From assembly GCA_964542875.1 (NCBI GenBank), contig CAZIWA010000022.1, positions 1 to 54,962 of the forward strand: a stretch of DNA of 54,962 nucleotides. The letters run 5' to 3'. The translations under genes were made by a program, and so were the position numbers. This DNA is from CAZGOM01 sp964542875. Lineage in GTDB: Bacteria > Planctomycetota > Phycisphaerae > Phycisphaerales > Phycisphaeraceae. The notes under the pieces were generated by a model. That model was not told the origin of the DNA and ran no database searches. It saw only the letters and a list, made by a program, of their open reading frames with translations. Below, piece by piece: positions 1 through 8,922 of the stretch. Every line of letters starts with the position of its first letter. Position 1 is the stretch's first letter.

Positions 1-90
1 TTCGAGGCCGCATAACGCTTCACCCACACTGTCCACAAAAAGTGGGGAACTCCAATGAGAGGGAGAGTTAACCACTCAGGAGAGAGGGGT

Positions 91-128
91 AAAAAAAAAC
101 ACAGCACGGGTTTTGGCCCATGCTGTGT
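91..128 (-). terminator. Intrinsic terminator of the secreted glycosidase-like gene
   Basis: An inverted repeat with arms ACACAGCA (99-106) and TGCTGTGT (121-128), plus an inner GGG/CCC pairing, is flanked on its low-coordinate side by nine A residues (91-99). On the minus strand this is a hairpin followed by a T tract, about 50 nt past the stop codon of the 176-3664 gene. Confidence 0.8.
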
Positions 129-175
129 CCCCAACGTGCACTCAATCGTGGAGTGGAAGTGACTCTAAGGTTGCA

Positions 176-3100
176 TTACTCGCTGACGGTGATGTCTTTG
201 AGGTAAATGTCCGACCGGAGCGGCGGGGCCCAGGTTTTGACATGGAGAACCTTGTCGGGGAGTTCGATGATGACTTTGCGGAGGGTGAGGGGGTAATGAA
301 CGACGCCGTCCTTGTCGGACTTCCAGTAGGAGTTGTCGGGGAGGCGCTGGACATCCTGGCCGGGATATTGACCGGGGAGGCCGAAGGAAACGTACCGCCA
401 GCCGTCGAAGTTGATGCGGCTATGGCCGGGAGAGTCGTCGGTGTTCCAGTCGGCGACGTTGGTGAGGGATTTTTCAGCGACCATTTCCTTGGGCATCCAG
501 TCGAGCATCCAGGGGTTGATCTGGCCGTTGGCCGCGGCGCCGATGGAGATCCATCGCTGGCCGGTGGCGTCGGTGAGCTCAAAAATCACCCGGCCCCAGC
601 CGGAGTTGCCGTTGACCCAGACGCCGATGCGCTTGGGCTGGCCGGGAATGGCAATGCCCTTGGCATTCTCAATCTGGCCGTAGGCGGGCAGGGTGTCAGG
701 GCCGTCGCCGGGAAGGCCGGCGGCGACGCGAAGGACGCCTTCGCGGCCATCAAAACCCGAGGCGGCGGTGAAAGTGAAGTTTCCTTTTTTGCGAAGCGTC
801 ATGGGGTTGTAGGCTTCCAGCTCGGCGCTGCGCTGGTTGATCACTGACCAGCCGTCCATGGTGGCCAGCGGGGCGACGACGGTGGCGCCGGGGCCTGGGG
901 CGTCTGTGTAGACGGGGGTGGCGGCTTTGATGCTGGTGACTTCGCCGGGGCCGGTGAGGAAGACGGGGGATTCCGAAATGATGACGGAATTTGCGCCGGG
1001 GGTGAGATTGCCCTGATCGTCCATGAGCGTCCAGGCGAAGCCTTTGCTGGTCTGCACGGTGAGGCTGCGCTTGCCGCGGAGCGTCCAGAGCACCAGGACG
1101 TTTTGCCCGTCGGGCCGGGAGAACTCCATGGCGTAGATGGAAGTTGAGCCGACGTTCCAGGTGCGCTTGTAGCTTGCGCCGTCGAGGGCGAGGGTCATGT
1201 TCGAGAGGGCGACGTAAGCAGGCTTGACGTTGTTTTCGGGGTAGGCGCGGACGAAGTTTGATGAACCCCAGTTGGAGAAGTAGTAGCTGTTGCCGCAGTC
1301 GGTGAGGCCGCCCAGGTGGATGATGGGCTGGCCCCAGGCCATGGCGTGCATGACGTGGCGGACGAAGTAATTGGCCTGGATGTTGGAGGGGACGTTGCCG
1401 GGGTTATCGCCGGGGTAGCCCACTTCGTAGCACATGCGTACGGGCTTGTCCTTGTAGCCGTAGTGATCAAGCATCTGGCGATCCATCCAGATGGATGCGT
1501 TGACGGCGACCATGTCCGGCGGCTGGGCTTCGGGCGGGCGCTGATAGGAGCCGGGCTCATTGCCTGCGGAATCAAAGAGCTCGGAAGGGAATTTGTTGCG
1601 GTAGAGCTCTTCCTTCAAGGGAAGAGGGCCGTTGCCGATCTTGATGTGGAAGTCGGGAAACTCCTTGCGCAGAGCGGAGGTGGAGTCAGTGGCGAGCTTA
1701 AAGAGCTCATCAAAGCGCTTTTGTTCAACTTCGCTGAGCTTGTAGGGCGGGCGGCCGGTGAACATGTCGGGGATGCGCGAGGCGTGCGGGCCGGAGACGC
1801 CGGTTTCGTGGAACATGAGGGCGTTGTGGGCGCGCCTGGGGTCGGCTTCGAGATAGGCGCGAACCTGCTTGAGGTCGGGTTCGAGCTTGGCTTCGAAGCC
1901 GGAGATCATGCCCCATTTGGCCCGCTGCTCCTGGGTGTAACGCGCCATGCCGTAGCGGTAGCCGAGCTTGTAGAAGAGCGCGCCGGTGACGTCGGGATCG
2001 CTGGAGGTGAAGTGCGTGCCGCACCAGTCCCAGGCGCCCCATGGGGCCTTGTCGCGATGCTCGCGGGTGTCCTTGGGAAGCTGGGCGAAGCTGGTGGTCC
2101 GTTTAAGGAGGGTGCGCTCCGGGGTGGCGAGGGTGATGGAGAGGTCGTAGTAGCCACGTTTGGGGACGGTGAGGGGGATCTGGACGGTTGCGGTCTGGTT
2201 GGGGGCAACGGTGCCGGTGGTCTGGTTTGCGCCTTGTTCGCCGCGCAGGTGAGTGAAGGCCGCAGTGAGGGTGTAGGGCTGGGGGCGGTCGGTGATGTTG
2301 GTGAGCGTGACTTTGAAGGAAGGGGTTTTGGGCTCGACGAAGGCGTGGCCGGCTTCGTCGGAGGTGACGGTCATCTGCAGGGGGGATTTTTCAAAGGTGA
2401 TGCCTGCGATCTTTACACCCGACGAGGGGCCCACAGGCCGGTACTGGAAGCGTGAGGGGTCGGGGTAGTGACGTACGAGCCGGACTTCCTTGGTGACTTC
2501 CACTTCCATGGAGCCTGCGACGACGTCCTGGGAGAATGCGGTGGTCATGGGGATGACGACGTGGGTGAGGCCTTTGTTGCGGGGAACCTGGGCGAGGAAT
2601 TCTCGCTGGAGGACCTGGGTTGGGGTGGCGTTGCCGAACTTGCCGGCGCGAAGGGTGACGGTGTTGGTGAAGGCCTGATCGTCAGAGGCGCTGGCGAGGA
2701 TGTGAGCGGCGACGTAGTCGGCCTTGGGGAGGCTCAGGAGGGTCATGCGGTCGTCGCCGATGAAATACGGACCGCCGTCGTATCCGGAGATGTAGTTGGA
2801 GGGGTCGCGCTTTTGATCGATCCAGCCTGCGTTCTTGAGGTTCAGGATGCTTGCTTTGCCGGAGGCGCCGGCGGCGAGGGCGAAAGGCACTCCGTCGGCG
2901 GAGGAGGCGGGGGATTCGGGGAGGGTGTCGTTGGTGAAAGGGGCGAGACTGACGGGGACGAAGAGGGATTTGGGATCCAGCGGGGCCAGGGCAAGGCTGG
3001 AGAGCTGATCGGATTGCGAGAGCTCAAGCACAAGCTTGGGTTTGGCTTGCCCGGCTGCGCGGGGGAAGGTTTCGATCACTTTGCCCTGAAGCCAGAACGT

Positions 3101-3664
3101 GATGGACTCCGGCGTGACATCAAGCTGAAAAGGGATGGGGCGGCCGATCCAGGTTTGGCGCTGGAAACCGTCGTTGATCATCCACTGGGCGACTTTTTCG
3201 GTGCCGGGCCAGAAGTTGAGCGTGATGCGTGGTTTTGCCGGCTCTTTGACCTGGGGGTCAACCGGCTGGGTGGGATTGGTTCGGGCGGAGACGGTGAGGG
3301 CGCTGCCCAGGGGGGGCGCATCGGCTTTACTGATGGAGACAAAAGTGAGGCCGGGCTCCTTGGAAGAGCCGTTGCCGGTGGGATCGATGTAAAGCATGGT
3401 GGCGCCGGGGGCCTTGCCGTCTGCGGGGGCGTTGAAGGTGAGAATGCCCGTCAGCCGGTAGGAATCCGTGGCGGCCTGGGGAAGCAGGACGCTGGCGGTT
3501 TTGGAGTCAGGGGTGATGACGCCGTTGGCGTTTTGGGCCTTGCCGGCGATGACGCTGGCGGCGGGGTGGGCGGTTTGGTCTTGGGCCGGGAGGAGGCTGG
3601 GGGCAAGGCATGTGGCAAGAGCCAGGAGAAGCGAAGCGCTGCGATTGGAGATCATCATGGTCAT
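176..3664 (-). CDS. Large secreted glycoside-hydrolase-like protein (1162 aa)
   Basis: The N-terminus has a hydrophobic signal peptide (about residues 8-27, ending near LLPAQ), so the product is exported. I do not recognise an exact family. The first half reads as beta-sandwich domains; one segment around residues 470-510 (VPKRGYYDLSITLATP) resembles the Ig-like domains preceding glycosidase barrels. The central part (from about WGAWDWCGTHF to YAMEFSRPDGQ) resembles a TIM-barrel glycosidase, with candidate acidic residues in MFHETGVSG and CYEVGYPGDNPG. The C-terminus (GVWVNGNSGWGRVIFEL onward) looks like a carbohydrate-binding jelly roll. It lies downstream of a pseudopilin and a GntR/LacI regulator on the same strand, which suggests polysaccharide breakdown. 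The start follows the usual signal-peptide length; Met residues at positions 3 and 4 are alternatives. Substrate unknown. Confidence 0.75.
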   Translation of the reverse strand: MTMMISNRSASLLLALATCLAPSLLPAQDQTAHPAASVIAGKAQNANGVITPDSKTASVLLPQAATDSYRLTGILTFNAPADGKAPGATMLYIDPTGNGSSKEPGLTFVSISKADAPPLGSALTVSARTNPTQPVDPQVKEPAKPRITLNFWPGTEKVAQWMINDGFQRQTWIGRPIPFQLDVTPESITFWLQGKVIETFPRAAGQAKPKLVLELSQSDQLSSLALAPLDPKSLFVPVSLAPFTNDTLPESPASSADGVPFALAAGASGKASILNLKNAGWIDQKRDPSNYISGYDGGPYFIGDDRMTLLSLPKADYVAAHILASASDDQAFTNTVTLRAGKFGNATPTQVLQREFLAQVPRNKGLTHVVIPMTTAFSQDVVAGSMEVEVTKEVRLVRHYPDPSRFQYRPVGPSSGVKIAGITFEKSPLQMTVTSDEAGHAFVEPKTPSFKVTLTNITDRPQPYTLTAAFTHLRGEQGANQTTGTVAPNQTATVQIPLTVPKRGYYDLSITLATPERTLLKRTTSFAQLPKDTREHRDKAPWGAWDWCGTHFTSSDPDVTGALFYKLGYRYGMARYTQEQRAKWGMISGFEAKLEPDLKQVRAYLEADPRRAHNALMFHETGVSGPHASRIPDMFTGRPPYKLSEVEQKRFDELFKLATDSTSALRKEFPDFHIKIGNGPLPLKEELYRNKFPSELFDSAGNEPGSYQRPPEAQPPDMVAVNASIWMDRQMLDHYGYKDKPVRMCYEVGYPGDNPGNVPSNIQANYFVRHVMHAMAWGQPIIHLGGLTDCGNSYYFSNWGSSNFVRAYPENNVKPAYVALSNMTLALDGASYKRTWNVGSTSIYAMEFSRPDGQNVLVLWTLRGKRSLTVQTSKGFAWTLMDDQGNLTPGANSVIISESPVFLTGPGEVTSIKAATPVYTDAPGPGATVVAPLATMDGWSVINQRSAELEAYNPMTLRKKGNFTFTAASGFDGREGVLRVAAGLPGDGPDTLPAYGQIENAKGIAIPGQPKRIGVWVNGNSGWGRVIFELTDATGQRWISIGAAANGQINPWMLDWMPKEMVAEKSLTNVADWNTDDSPGHSRINFDGWRYVSFGLPGQYPGQDVQRLPDNSYWKSDKDGVVHYPLTLRKVIIELPDKVLHVKTWAPPLRSDIYLKDITVSE

Positions 3665-3740
3665 CCGCGATTAAGAGTGTGCGATGAAGGGGATTGGGAT
3701 CAATGAGGCGACAGTTGTTGCGCGCTGGAGAGGAATGCTT

Positions 3741-4541
3741 TTATTGGCGGCCGCGATAGAAGTGGTCGAGGAGGAGGTTTTCCGGCTTGAGGGTGGAGGC
3801 GTGGCCGTCGACCCAGAGGTAATTGCCCGAGCCGTTGTGCCAGGTGCCGGCGAGGGAGACGCCGTTGAAGGGGACGTTGTTGTAGTCGTAGGCGGCGCTG
3901 GGAGAGGTGATGCGCATGGATTCGCCGATGACAAAGGTTTCACTTTGCTTGGTGAGTTGTTTGGACTGGACGGGGGCCCAGGAGAGGCGACGGCCTGGTT
4001 GGGTGGAGAAGAAGTAGTAGTCGCTGTTGCCCATGCCGCCTCGGGTGGTGTCGGAGGCGACGCTGGAGGAGCCGGAGTTGTGGGAATAGGAAGTGGAGTT
4101 TTTGCCGCCCCAGGCGTTTGGGAAGTTATCAGAGGAGCACTGGAAAATCCCATTTTTCTTGTTGCGGGACTGGCGGGAGAGAGCGTTGCCCAGGTACTGG
4201 CCGGGGATGGTGTCGATGGTTAGGTCCTGCTCGGTGATATAGGGGATTTCCATGGTTTTGGCGACAACGCGGGCCCACATGGGTTCGGTGGGCCAAATGG
4301 CGGCATCGGGGGTGTAGCCGGTGCCGTCGGGCCACCATTCCTTGTTTGCGCCGACGTAGTAGGCAAAGCCGATGCCGATCTGGCGCTGGTTGCCAAGGCA
4401 GAGGCCTGAGCGGGCGACTTCACGCGCGGCATTGAGCGAAGGGAGGAAAAGCGCAAGAAGAACCGAAATGATCGAGATGACAACAAGAAGCTCAATGAGC
4501 GTGAAGGCATTTGGACGGAGGGTGTTGACGCGGCTGATCAT
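3741..4541 (-). CDS. Pseudopilin with H-X9-DG motif (prepilin-type N-terminal methylation domain)
   Basis: A 266-aa protein with a type IV prepilin/type II pseudopilin N-terminus: a short basic leader, then FTLIELLVVISIISVLLALF, where the Glu at +5 after the cleavage site and the long hydrophobic helix are diagnostic. Near the C-terminus WHNGSGNYLWVDGH fits the H-X9-DG processing-associated motif common in the very numerous planctomycete pseudopilins. The middle is a globular domain of unknown function. It sits between the secreted glycosidase-like gene and the GntR/LacI regulator, all on the minus strand, as such pseudopilins often do in Planctomycetota and Lentisphaerae. The ATG start gives a normal leader length. 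Confidence 0.9.
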   Translation of the reverse strand: MISRVNTLRPNAFTLIELLVVISIISVLLALFLPSLNAAREVARSGLCLGNQRQIGIGFAYYVGANKEWWPDGTGYTPDAAIWPTEPMWARVVAKTMEIPYITEQDLTIDTIPGQYLGNALSRQSRNKKNGIFQCSSDNFPNAWGGKNSTSYSHNSGSSSVASDTTRGGMGNSDYYFFSTQPGRRLSWAPVQSKQLTKQSETFVIGESMRITSPSAAYDYNNVPFNGVSLAGTWHNGSGNYLWVDGHASTLKPENLLLDHFYRGRQ

Positions 4542-4607
4542 GGGTGTCTCGCTAACTGGGATCAGAGGTTGAGAAGAATGAAGAAAAGGATGTGAGTCGA
4601 CGCGGGC

Positions 4608-5660
4608 TCACGGTTTAAGGGGAATGCAGGTTTTGCCCGGTAAGAGCCGAGGGGAGATGACGTGGCGGACGACACGGCCGGTGCGAATGGATTCCGCGAG
4701 GGCTTCAATGGAACGCTGGACGGCGACGTCGGGCGGGGTGATGACGCGATAAAGATCGCGCACGCCCAGGCGGTCGTGGTCAGATGCGCCGATGGCCATG
4801 ACGCTCAGACGGTCGGGAATGTGCCATTTGCCTTTTTCAAGGATGTGGATGAGGCGGCAGGCGCGGATGTCACCTTCGACGAGGATGGCGGTGGGTTTTT
4901 CCTGAGCGGCCTCAAGCATGGAGAGAAGCTGGGGTTCATCTTCAATGAGGGCGATGGGGACGAATTTGGCGGTGTCGGCGATGCCTGCGGCCTTGGTTTC
5001 CTCGGCAAAGGCCCGGGCGAACCAGTCGTAGTAGTACGTGCCGACGCGGCTGACGAACCAGATCCGAGTGTGGCCCATGGCCTTGAGCACCTGAATGGCC
5101 AGGGATGCCGTGTCATCCACATTGAAATGGATCCAGCTTGCGCCGACGGGGCAGGGAGCGTCGTAAAGCTCGCCGAGAACCGCGGTGGGAATGCCCAGGG
5201 CGAGAAGCTTATCAACGAGGCGAAGCTTGGCGGCGCTCCAGATGAGAACCCCGGCATGCTTGCGGGACCACTGGACCATTTCTTCTTCCTGGTCGGTGGT
5301 GAAGAAATGAATGGCGAGTTCGTAGTTGTGGCGGGCGGCGGCTTCCTGAACGAGGGGGAAAGCATCGTGAATGATGGTGAAGCGTTCTTTGGGGCCGATG
5401 GCGATGATGCCGAGGGTGGTGACGGCGGTGGATTTTGAGGGAGCCGTGATTTGATTGACGTAGGTGCCTTTGCCCCGTTGAGCGACGACGATGCCGTCGG
5501 CCTGGAGGCGGTCGAGGGCCTGGCGGACGGTGCCCTGGGCGACGCCGTAGGCGGCCATGAGCTCCTGCTGGGAGGGCAAGGGTGCGCCGGGTGCGAGGTC
5601 ACCGCGGGAGATTTTCGCCCGGATGTCGTTTTGGATGAGCTGGTGTTTTGTGAGTGCCAT
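4608..5660 (-). CDS. GntR-type winged-helix / LacI-type sensor transcriptional regulator
   Basis: A 350-aa hybrid regulator. Residues 1-70 are a GntR winged helix (LPSQQELMAAYGVAQGTVRQ, then LQADGIVVAQRGKGTYV). Residues about 80-345 match a periplasmic-binding-protein-like sugar sensor of the LacI/GalR type (LGIPTAVLG, HFNVDDTASLAIQVLKAMGH, RVITPPDVAVQRSIEAL). Regulators of this architecture control carbohydrate genes through a sugar effector. The gene is divergent from the YetA/rhamnogalacturonan-lyase-like gene at 5736, and a GT(N)TA...TA(N)AC palindrome lies in the 75-nt gap, so control of both directions is likely. No strong Shine-Dalgarno precedes the ATG. Confidence 0.9.
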   Translation of the reverse strand: MALTKHQLIQNDIRAKISRGDLAPGAPLPSQQELMAAYGVAQGTVRQALDRLQADGIVVAQRGKGTYVNQITAPSKSTAVTTLGIIAIGPKERFTIIHDAFPLVQEAAARHNYELAIHFFTTDQEEEMVQWSRKHAGVLIWSAAKLRLVDKLLALGIPTAVLGELYDAPCPVGASWIHFNVDDTASLAIQVLKAMGHTRIWFVSRVGTYYYDWFARAFAEETKAAGIADTAKFVPIALIEDEPQLLSMLEAAQEKPTAILVEGDIRACRLIHILEKGKWHIPDRLSVMAIGASDHDRLGVRDLYRVITPPDVAVQRSIEALAESIRTGRVVRHVISPRLLPGKTCIPLKP

Positions 5661-5684
5661 GGTGGATTGCTTTGGACAGCTTGG

Positions 5685-5717
5685 TTAACGAGCGTTAAAC
5701 TAGTCTAAACATTAGAC
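5685..5717. promoter_or_regulatory. Two palindromes in the divergent regulator/lyase gap (candidate operator)
   Basis: TTAACG-AG-CGTTAA (5685-5698) and GTCTAA-ACA-TTAGAC (5703-5717) are both perfect inverted repeats. The second has the GT-N-TA...TA-N-AC layout of GntR-family operators. They lie between the start codons of the GntR/LacI regulator (5660, minus) and the lyase-like gene (5736, plus), where autoregulation and control of the divergent gene would be expected. Binding by this regulator is inferred. Confidence 0.55.
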
Positions 5718-5735
5718 ATGTTGGAGACAAGGGCT

Positions 5736-8027
5736 ATGAAAAATCATTTGGATTTTCTTGTTCACACGGGTTCTGGGGCTGGTTTTTCAGTGGTAAACGG
5801 GTCTGTGGCACTGGCGCGGGGGGCCGCGGGCCGGGGGAGCCGGTTTGCGGTTTTGGATGGAAAAGGGCGCGGGGTGCCTGCACAGGTGAGGGTGTTGGGC
5901 AGGTGGGAGGACGGGAGTGCGCGGTGGGTGTTATTGGATTTTTCGATGAAAGCCGGAGGCGGGCTTAAGGCGGGAGAGGCGGCTTACCGGGTGGTGTGGG
6001 GTGGGAAGGTGGCCCAAACGCCGCCGGAGGTGCCAGTAAAGGCAATTCGCGGGGTGTCGGTTGGGCTTCGGACGGGCACGCATGAACTGAGGGTAACTGA
6101 GGGGTGTGTTTTGGGGCTGGGGGGTTGGAAACTGGATTGGATGGTGGCGGATGGCCGGGGGAAGGCGTTTAACGCCAAGGTGGAGCGTGCGGAACTGGAG
6201 CCGGGAGTGGGGCCGGTTCGAGGCACGCTGGCGCTGGCGGGGGCGTTTGTGGACGCCGCAGGCAAGCGGCTGATGGGGTGGCGGTTGAGGGCGAGTGTGT
6301 TTGCGGGGTCTGGGCTGGTGAAGCTTGAGCCAATGATGATGGTGGACACGCCGGAGGGGGTGATCCACAAGATCCGGTCGATGAAGCTGAGGCTTTCGCC
6401 CGTGACAGGGGAGGTGGAGGGGAAGCTGGGCCGGGTGTTTCAGGTGGATGATGAGCAGGTGAAGGAGGGGAAGAAGGTTAAGCCAGGCCGTGCGCCGGGG
6501 CATTTGAAAGTGAAGGCAGGAGAGCAAACGCTGAGCCTGGCGCTGAGGGACTTCTGGCAGCGCTGGCCCAAGGCGTTTGATGTGAAAAAAGAAGGCGTGG
6601 ACGTGGAGTTGTTTCCCGGGTTTGAAGCGGGGCAGTTTGACCACATGGAGCCCTGGTACAAATACGGGTATTTGTTTGATGGGACGTGCTATCAACTCAA
6701 AACCGGGCAGGCCCGCCGATGGGAACTGTGGGTGGACCTGGCGGGCGGAGACTCCGCCGATCTTGCTGCGCACGTGAACGAGCCGGCGGTGCTGCTGAGC
6801 GATCCGGCGCAGGCCATGGCGACGGGCGTGTGGGGCGATGGGTTGCCGGCAGGAGCCAAAGGGGCCAAGGAATACGACGCGTGGGTGAAGCGGTTGTTTG
6901 GCGACTTTTGCAAGAGCCAGCACAAGCAGCGCGACTATGGAGAGATGAACTTCGGCGACTGGTTTGGCGAAAGGCACGTGAACTGGGGGAACAACGAATA
7001 TGACACGGGATATGAATTGTTCTTCCAGGCGGCACGGATGAATGACCCGGCGATGCACCGGGCGGCGGACGCAGCAGCGAGGCATGCGTCCGAGGTGGAT
7101 GTGGTGCACTTCACCAATGAGGATTTAAATGCGTCGTATGGGCCGTACCCCAAGGGGTTTCCTCCCCGCCCGGGCATGATGCATGAGCATTGCGTGGGAC
7201 ATGTGGGCGGGTTTTATACGACCGAGACGGTGCGCCGGCTGCTGGTGAGCTTCAGCGTGGGCAAGAGCAAGCGGCCTTACCTTTGCCTGGACCCGTTTAA
7301 CCTGGGGCATGTGTGGACGCGGGGCATCGCGCGGCATTACTTTTTGACGGGCGATCCGTGGTCCAAACGGACGGTGGAATTGATGGGCGATAGCCTTGCC
7401 CGGCTGACGGAAGAGGGGGAGTACGAATATTTCTCACGGTCCGACCATTCGGGGCGGGTGGCGGGGTGGACGCTGGAGGCGCTGTCGGGCGCGTATGAAA
7501 TCAACTTCGACAAGCGGTACCTGCGGGCGATGAAGCACATCGTGGATTTAAACCTGTCGGAGCAGGACCCCAACTGCGGCGGGTGGCTGTATTCCCTGCC
7601 GTGGGGGCATTGCTTCTGCAAAACGCAAAAGCATGTGGGGGAAGCAGGATTCCTGACGGCGATCCGAGTCAATGGGCTTTACCGGTATTACCGGCTGACG
7701 GGTGATAAACGGATTCCCGAAGTGATTCGGCGGGCGATGACGCACCTCAATAACGACACCTGGAAAGATGAGTTTTCGGATTGGCGGTATACCTCGTGCC
7801 CGCAAAGCATAATGGTGGGGAGGCAAGGGGTGATTATGCAGGCGATGGCGGCGAGCGTCGCATTGACCGGCGATCCGGAGCACAAGCGTGTGCTGGCGCG
7901 GGCGTGGGAAGCGACTTGCGCGCATGAAGGCATGGCGCGGGGCACGAATGGAAAGGCGTTTACGACGACGCTGACGGGAACGGCGCAGACGGTGGCGGCG
8001 TTGGGGGAAGGGCGAAGAAAGGTCTAA
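5736..8027 (+). CDS. RIFT-barrel protein of the YetA / exo-rhamnogalacturonan lyase family
   Basis: The product is 763 aa when started at the ATG at 5736, preceded by GGAG with 9-nt spacing; an in-frame ATG at 5718 lies against the palindromic operator and is less likely. There is no signal peptide. The N-terminal half is beta-rich (FSVVNGSVALARGAA, RWEDGSARWVLLDF) and resembles the RIFT barrel of the PcRGLX/YetA family. The C-terminal half reads as an alpha/alpha-toroid (YDTGYELFFQAARMND, HVWTRGIARHYFLTGD, TLEALSGAYEINFDKRYL), a fold shared by many polysaccharide lyases. The family assignment comes from overall layout and motifs and is moderate. Its regulator is probably the divergent GntR/LacI protein. 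Confidence 0.65.
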   Translation: MKNHLDFLVHTGSGAGFSVVNGSVALARGAAGRGSRFAVLDGKGRGVPAQVRVLGRWEDGSARWVLLDFSMKAGGGLKAGEAAYRVVWGGKVAQTPPEVPVKAIRGVSVGLRTGTHELRVTEGCVLGLGGWKLDWMVADGRGKAFNAKVERAELEPGVGPVRGTLALAGAFVDAAGKRLMGWRLRASVFAGSGLVKLEPMMMVDTPEGVIHKIRSMKLRLSPVTGEVEGKLGRVFQVDDEQVKEGKKVKPGRAPGHLKVKAGEQTLSLALRDFWQRWPKAFDVKKEGVDVELFPGFEAGQFDHMEPWYKYGYLFDGTCYQLKTGQARRWELWVDLAGGDSADLAAHVNEPAVLLSDPAQAMATGVWGDGLPAGAKGAKEYDAWVKRLFGDFCKSQHKQRDYGEMNFGDWFGERHVNWGNNEYDTGYELFFQAARMNDPAMHRAADAAARHASEVDVVHFTNEDLNASYGPYPKGFPPRPGMMHEHCVGHVGGFYTTETVRRLLVSFSVGKSKRPYLCLDPFNLGHVWTRGIARHYFLTGDPWSKRTVELMGDSLARLTEEGEYEYFSRSDHSGRVAGWTLEALSGAYEINFDKRYLRAMKHIVDLNLSEQDPNCGGWLYSLPWGHCFCKTQKHVGEAGFLTAIRVNGLYRYYRLTGDKRIPEVIRRAMTHLNNDTWKDEFSDWRYTSCPQSIMVGRQGVIMQAMAASVALTGDPEHKRVLARAWEATCAHEGMARGTNGKAFTTTLTGTAQTVAALGEGRRKV

Positions 8028-8133
8028 GGGCTGGGGGTCAGGGTCTTGCTGGGCTTAAGGTTTTCATTGGCCGAATGGAATGTGATATATTAGTTATGGT
8101 GTTTGGAAAACCGCGACGATTCGCCTTGAACCA

Positions 8134-8922
8134 ATGGAGCCATTGATGACTGCGACCCCGATGACGATGGAGAGCGCCCTGGCCCTGTCTGGGGTGGATG
8201 AGCAAGCGTTAAGCCAAGCGGAAGCGGCGACGCTGGACCGGGACGGGTATGTGGTGATTCCCAATGTGCTGGACGCATCGCAGGTGGCTGCGATGGCGGC
8301 ACGGCTGGAGGCGCTGGCCGTTGAGGAGGGGGAAAAAGCGGGCACCGACTTTCAGCGTGAGCAAGGTACGACCCGGCTGGGCAGCCTGCTCAACAAGAGC
8401 GACCTTTTTGATATCTGCTTCACACATCCGAAGGTGCTTGCCGCGGCGAAGCGGATCATGGGGATGGACTTCGGGCTTTCATCATTCACGAGCCGGAGCG
8501 CCAAGCCCGGCGAGGGGCAGCAGGCGTTTCACCGGGATACGCAAGGGCGGGCGGGGTTTAATGCACTTTGGCTCGTCAGTGATTTCACAGCGGAAAATGG
8601 GCCGACGCGTTTTATTCCGGGCACCCATCATCGGCATGCCGAGCCTGCATCAGAAATTGCCGACTTAAATGCCCGCCACCCGGATGAGAAATATTTGATT
8701 GCCCCCGCGGGCAGCCTCGCGCTGATCAATGCTCAGCTTTGGCACAGCGGGACGCGCAACGGCACGGACAAGCCGCGGCATTTGATCAGCGCTTTTTGGC
8801 TTGCGCGTGGGGAGTATCAGCCTGAGGCGCATCGGCGGCTGACACCTGAGGCACATGGCCGGCTCAGTGATGCGATGCGGATGATTATTGATCATGAGGC
8901 GCCGGTTGCGGCGGGGTCGTAA
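8134..8922 (+). CDS. Phytanoyl-CoA dioxygenase (PhyH) family Fe(II)/2-oxoglutarate oxygenase
   Basis: A 262-aa protein matching the PhyH family: LDRDGYVVIPNVLDASQV near the N-terminus, the iron-binding HxD in FHRDTQG (H133, D135), the segment ENGPTRFIPGTHH typical of PhyH enzymes, and the distal histidine in LWHSGTRNG (H204), followed by an Arg for the 2-oxoglutarate carboxylate. All metal ligands are present, so an active non-heme iron oxygenase is expected; the substrate cannot be told. The ATG at 8146 has a better Shine-Dalgarno (GGAG, 6 nt) than the one at 8134, so the true protein may be 4 residues shorter. Its 3' end overlaps the convergent membrane gene by 38 nt. Confidence 0.9.
   Translation: MEPLMTATPMTMESALALSGVDEQALSQAEAATLDRDGYVVIPNVLDASQVAAMAARLEALAVEEGEKAGTDFQREQGTTRLGSLLNKSDLFDICFTHPKVLAAAKRIMGMDFGLSSFTSRSAKPGEGQQAFHRDTQGRAGFNALWLVSDFTAENGPTRFIPGTHHRHAEPASEIADLNARHPDEKYLIAPAGSLALINAQLWHSGTRNGTDKPRHLISAFWLARGEYQPEAHRRLTPEAHGRLSDAMRMIIDHEAPVAAGS

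Noticed and set aside
5931..7109. A His/Pro-rich minus-strand frame opposite the lyase-like gene
   Set aside because: Composition typical of antisense frames; the plus strand has a ribosome-binding site and a folded-protein pattern.
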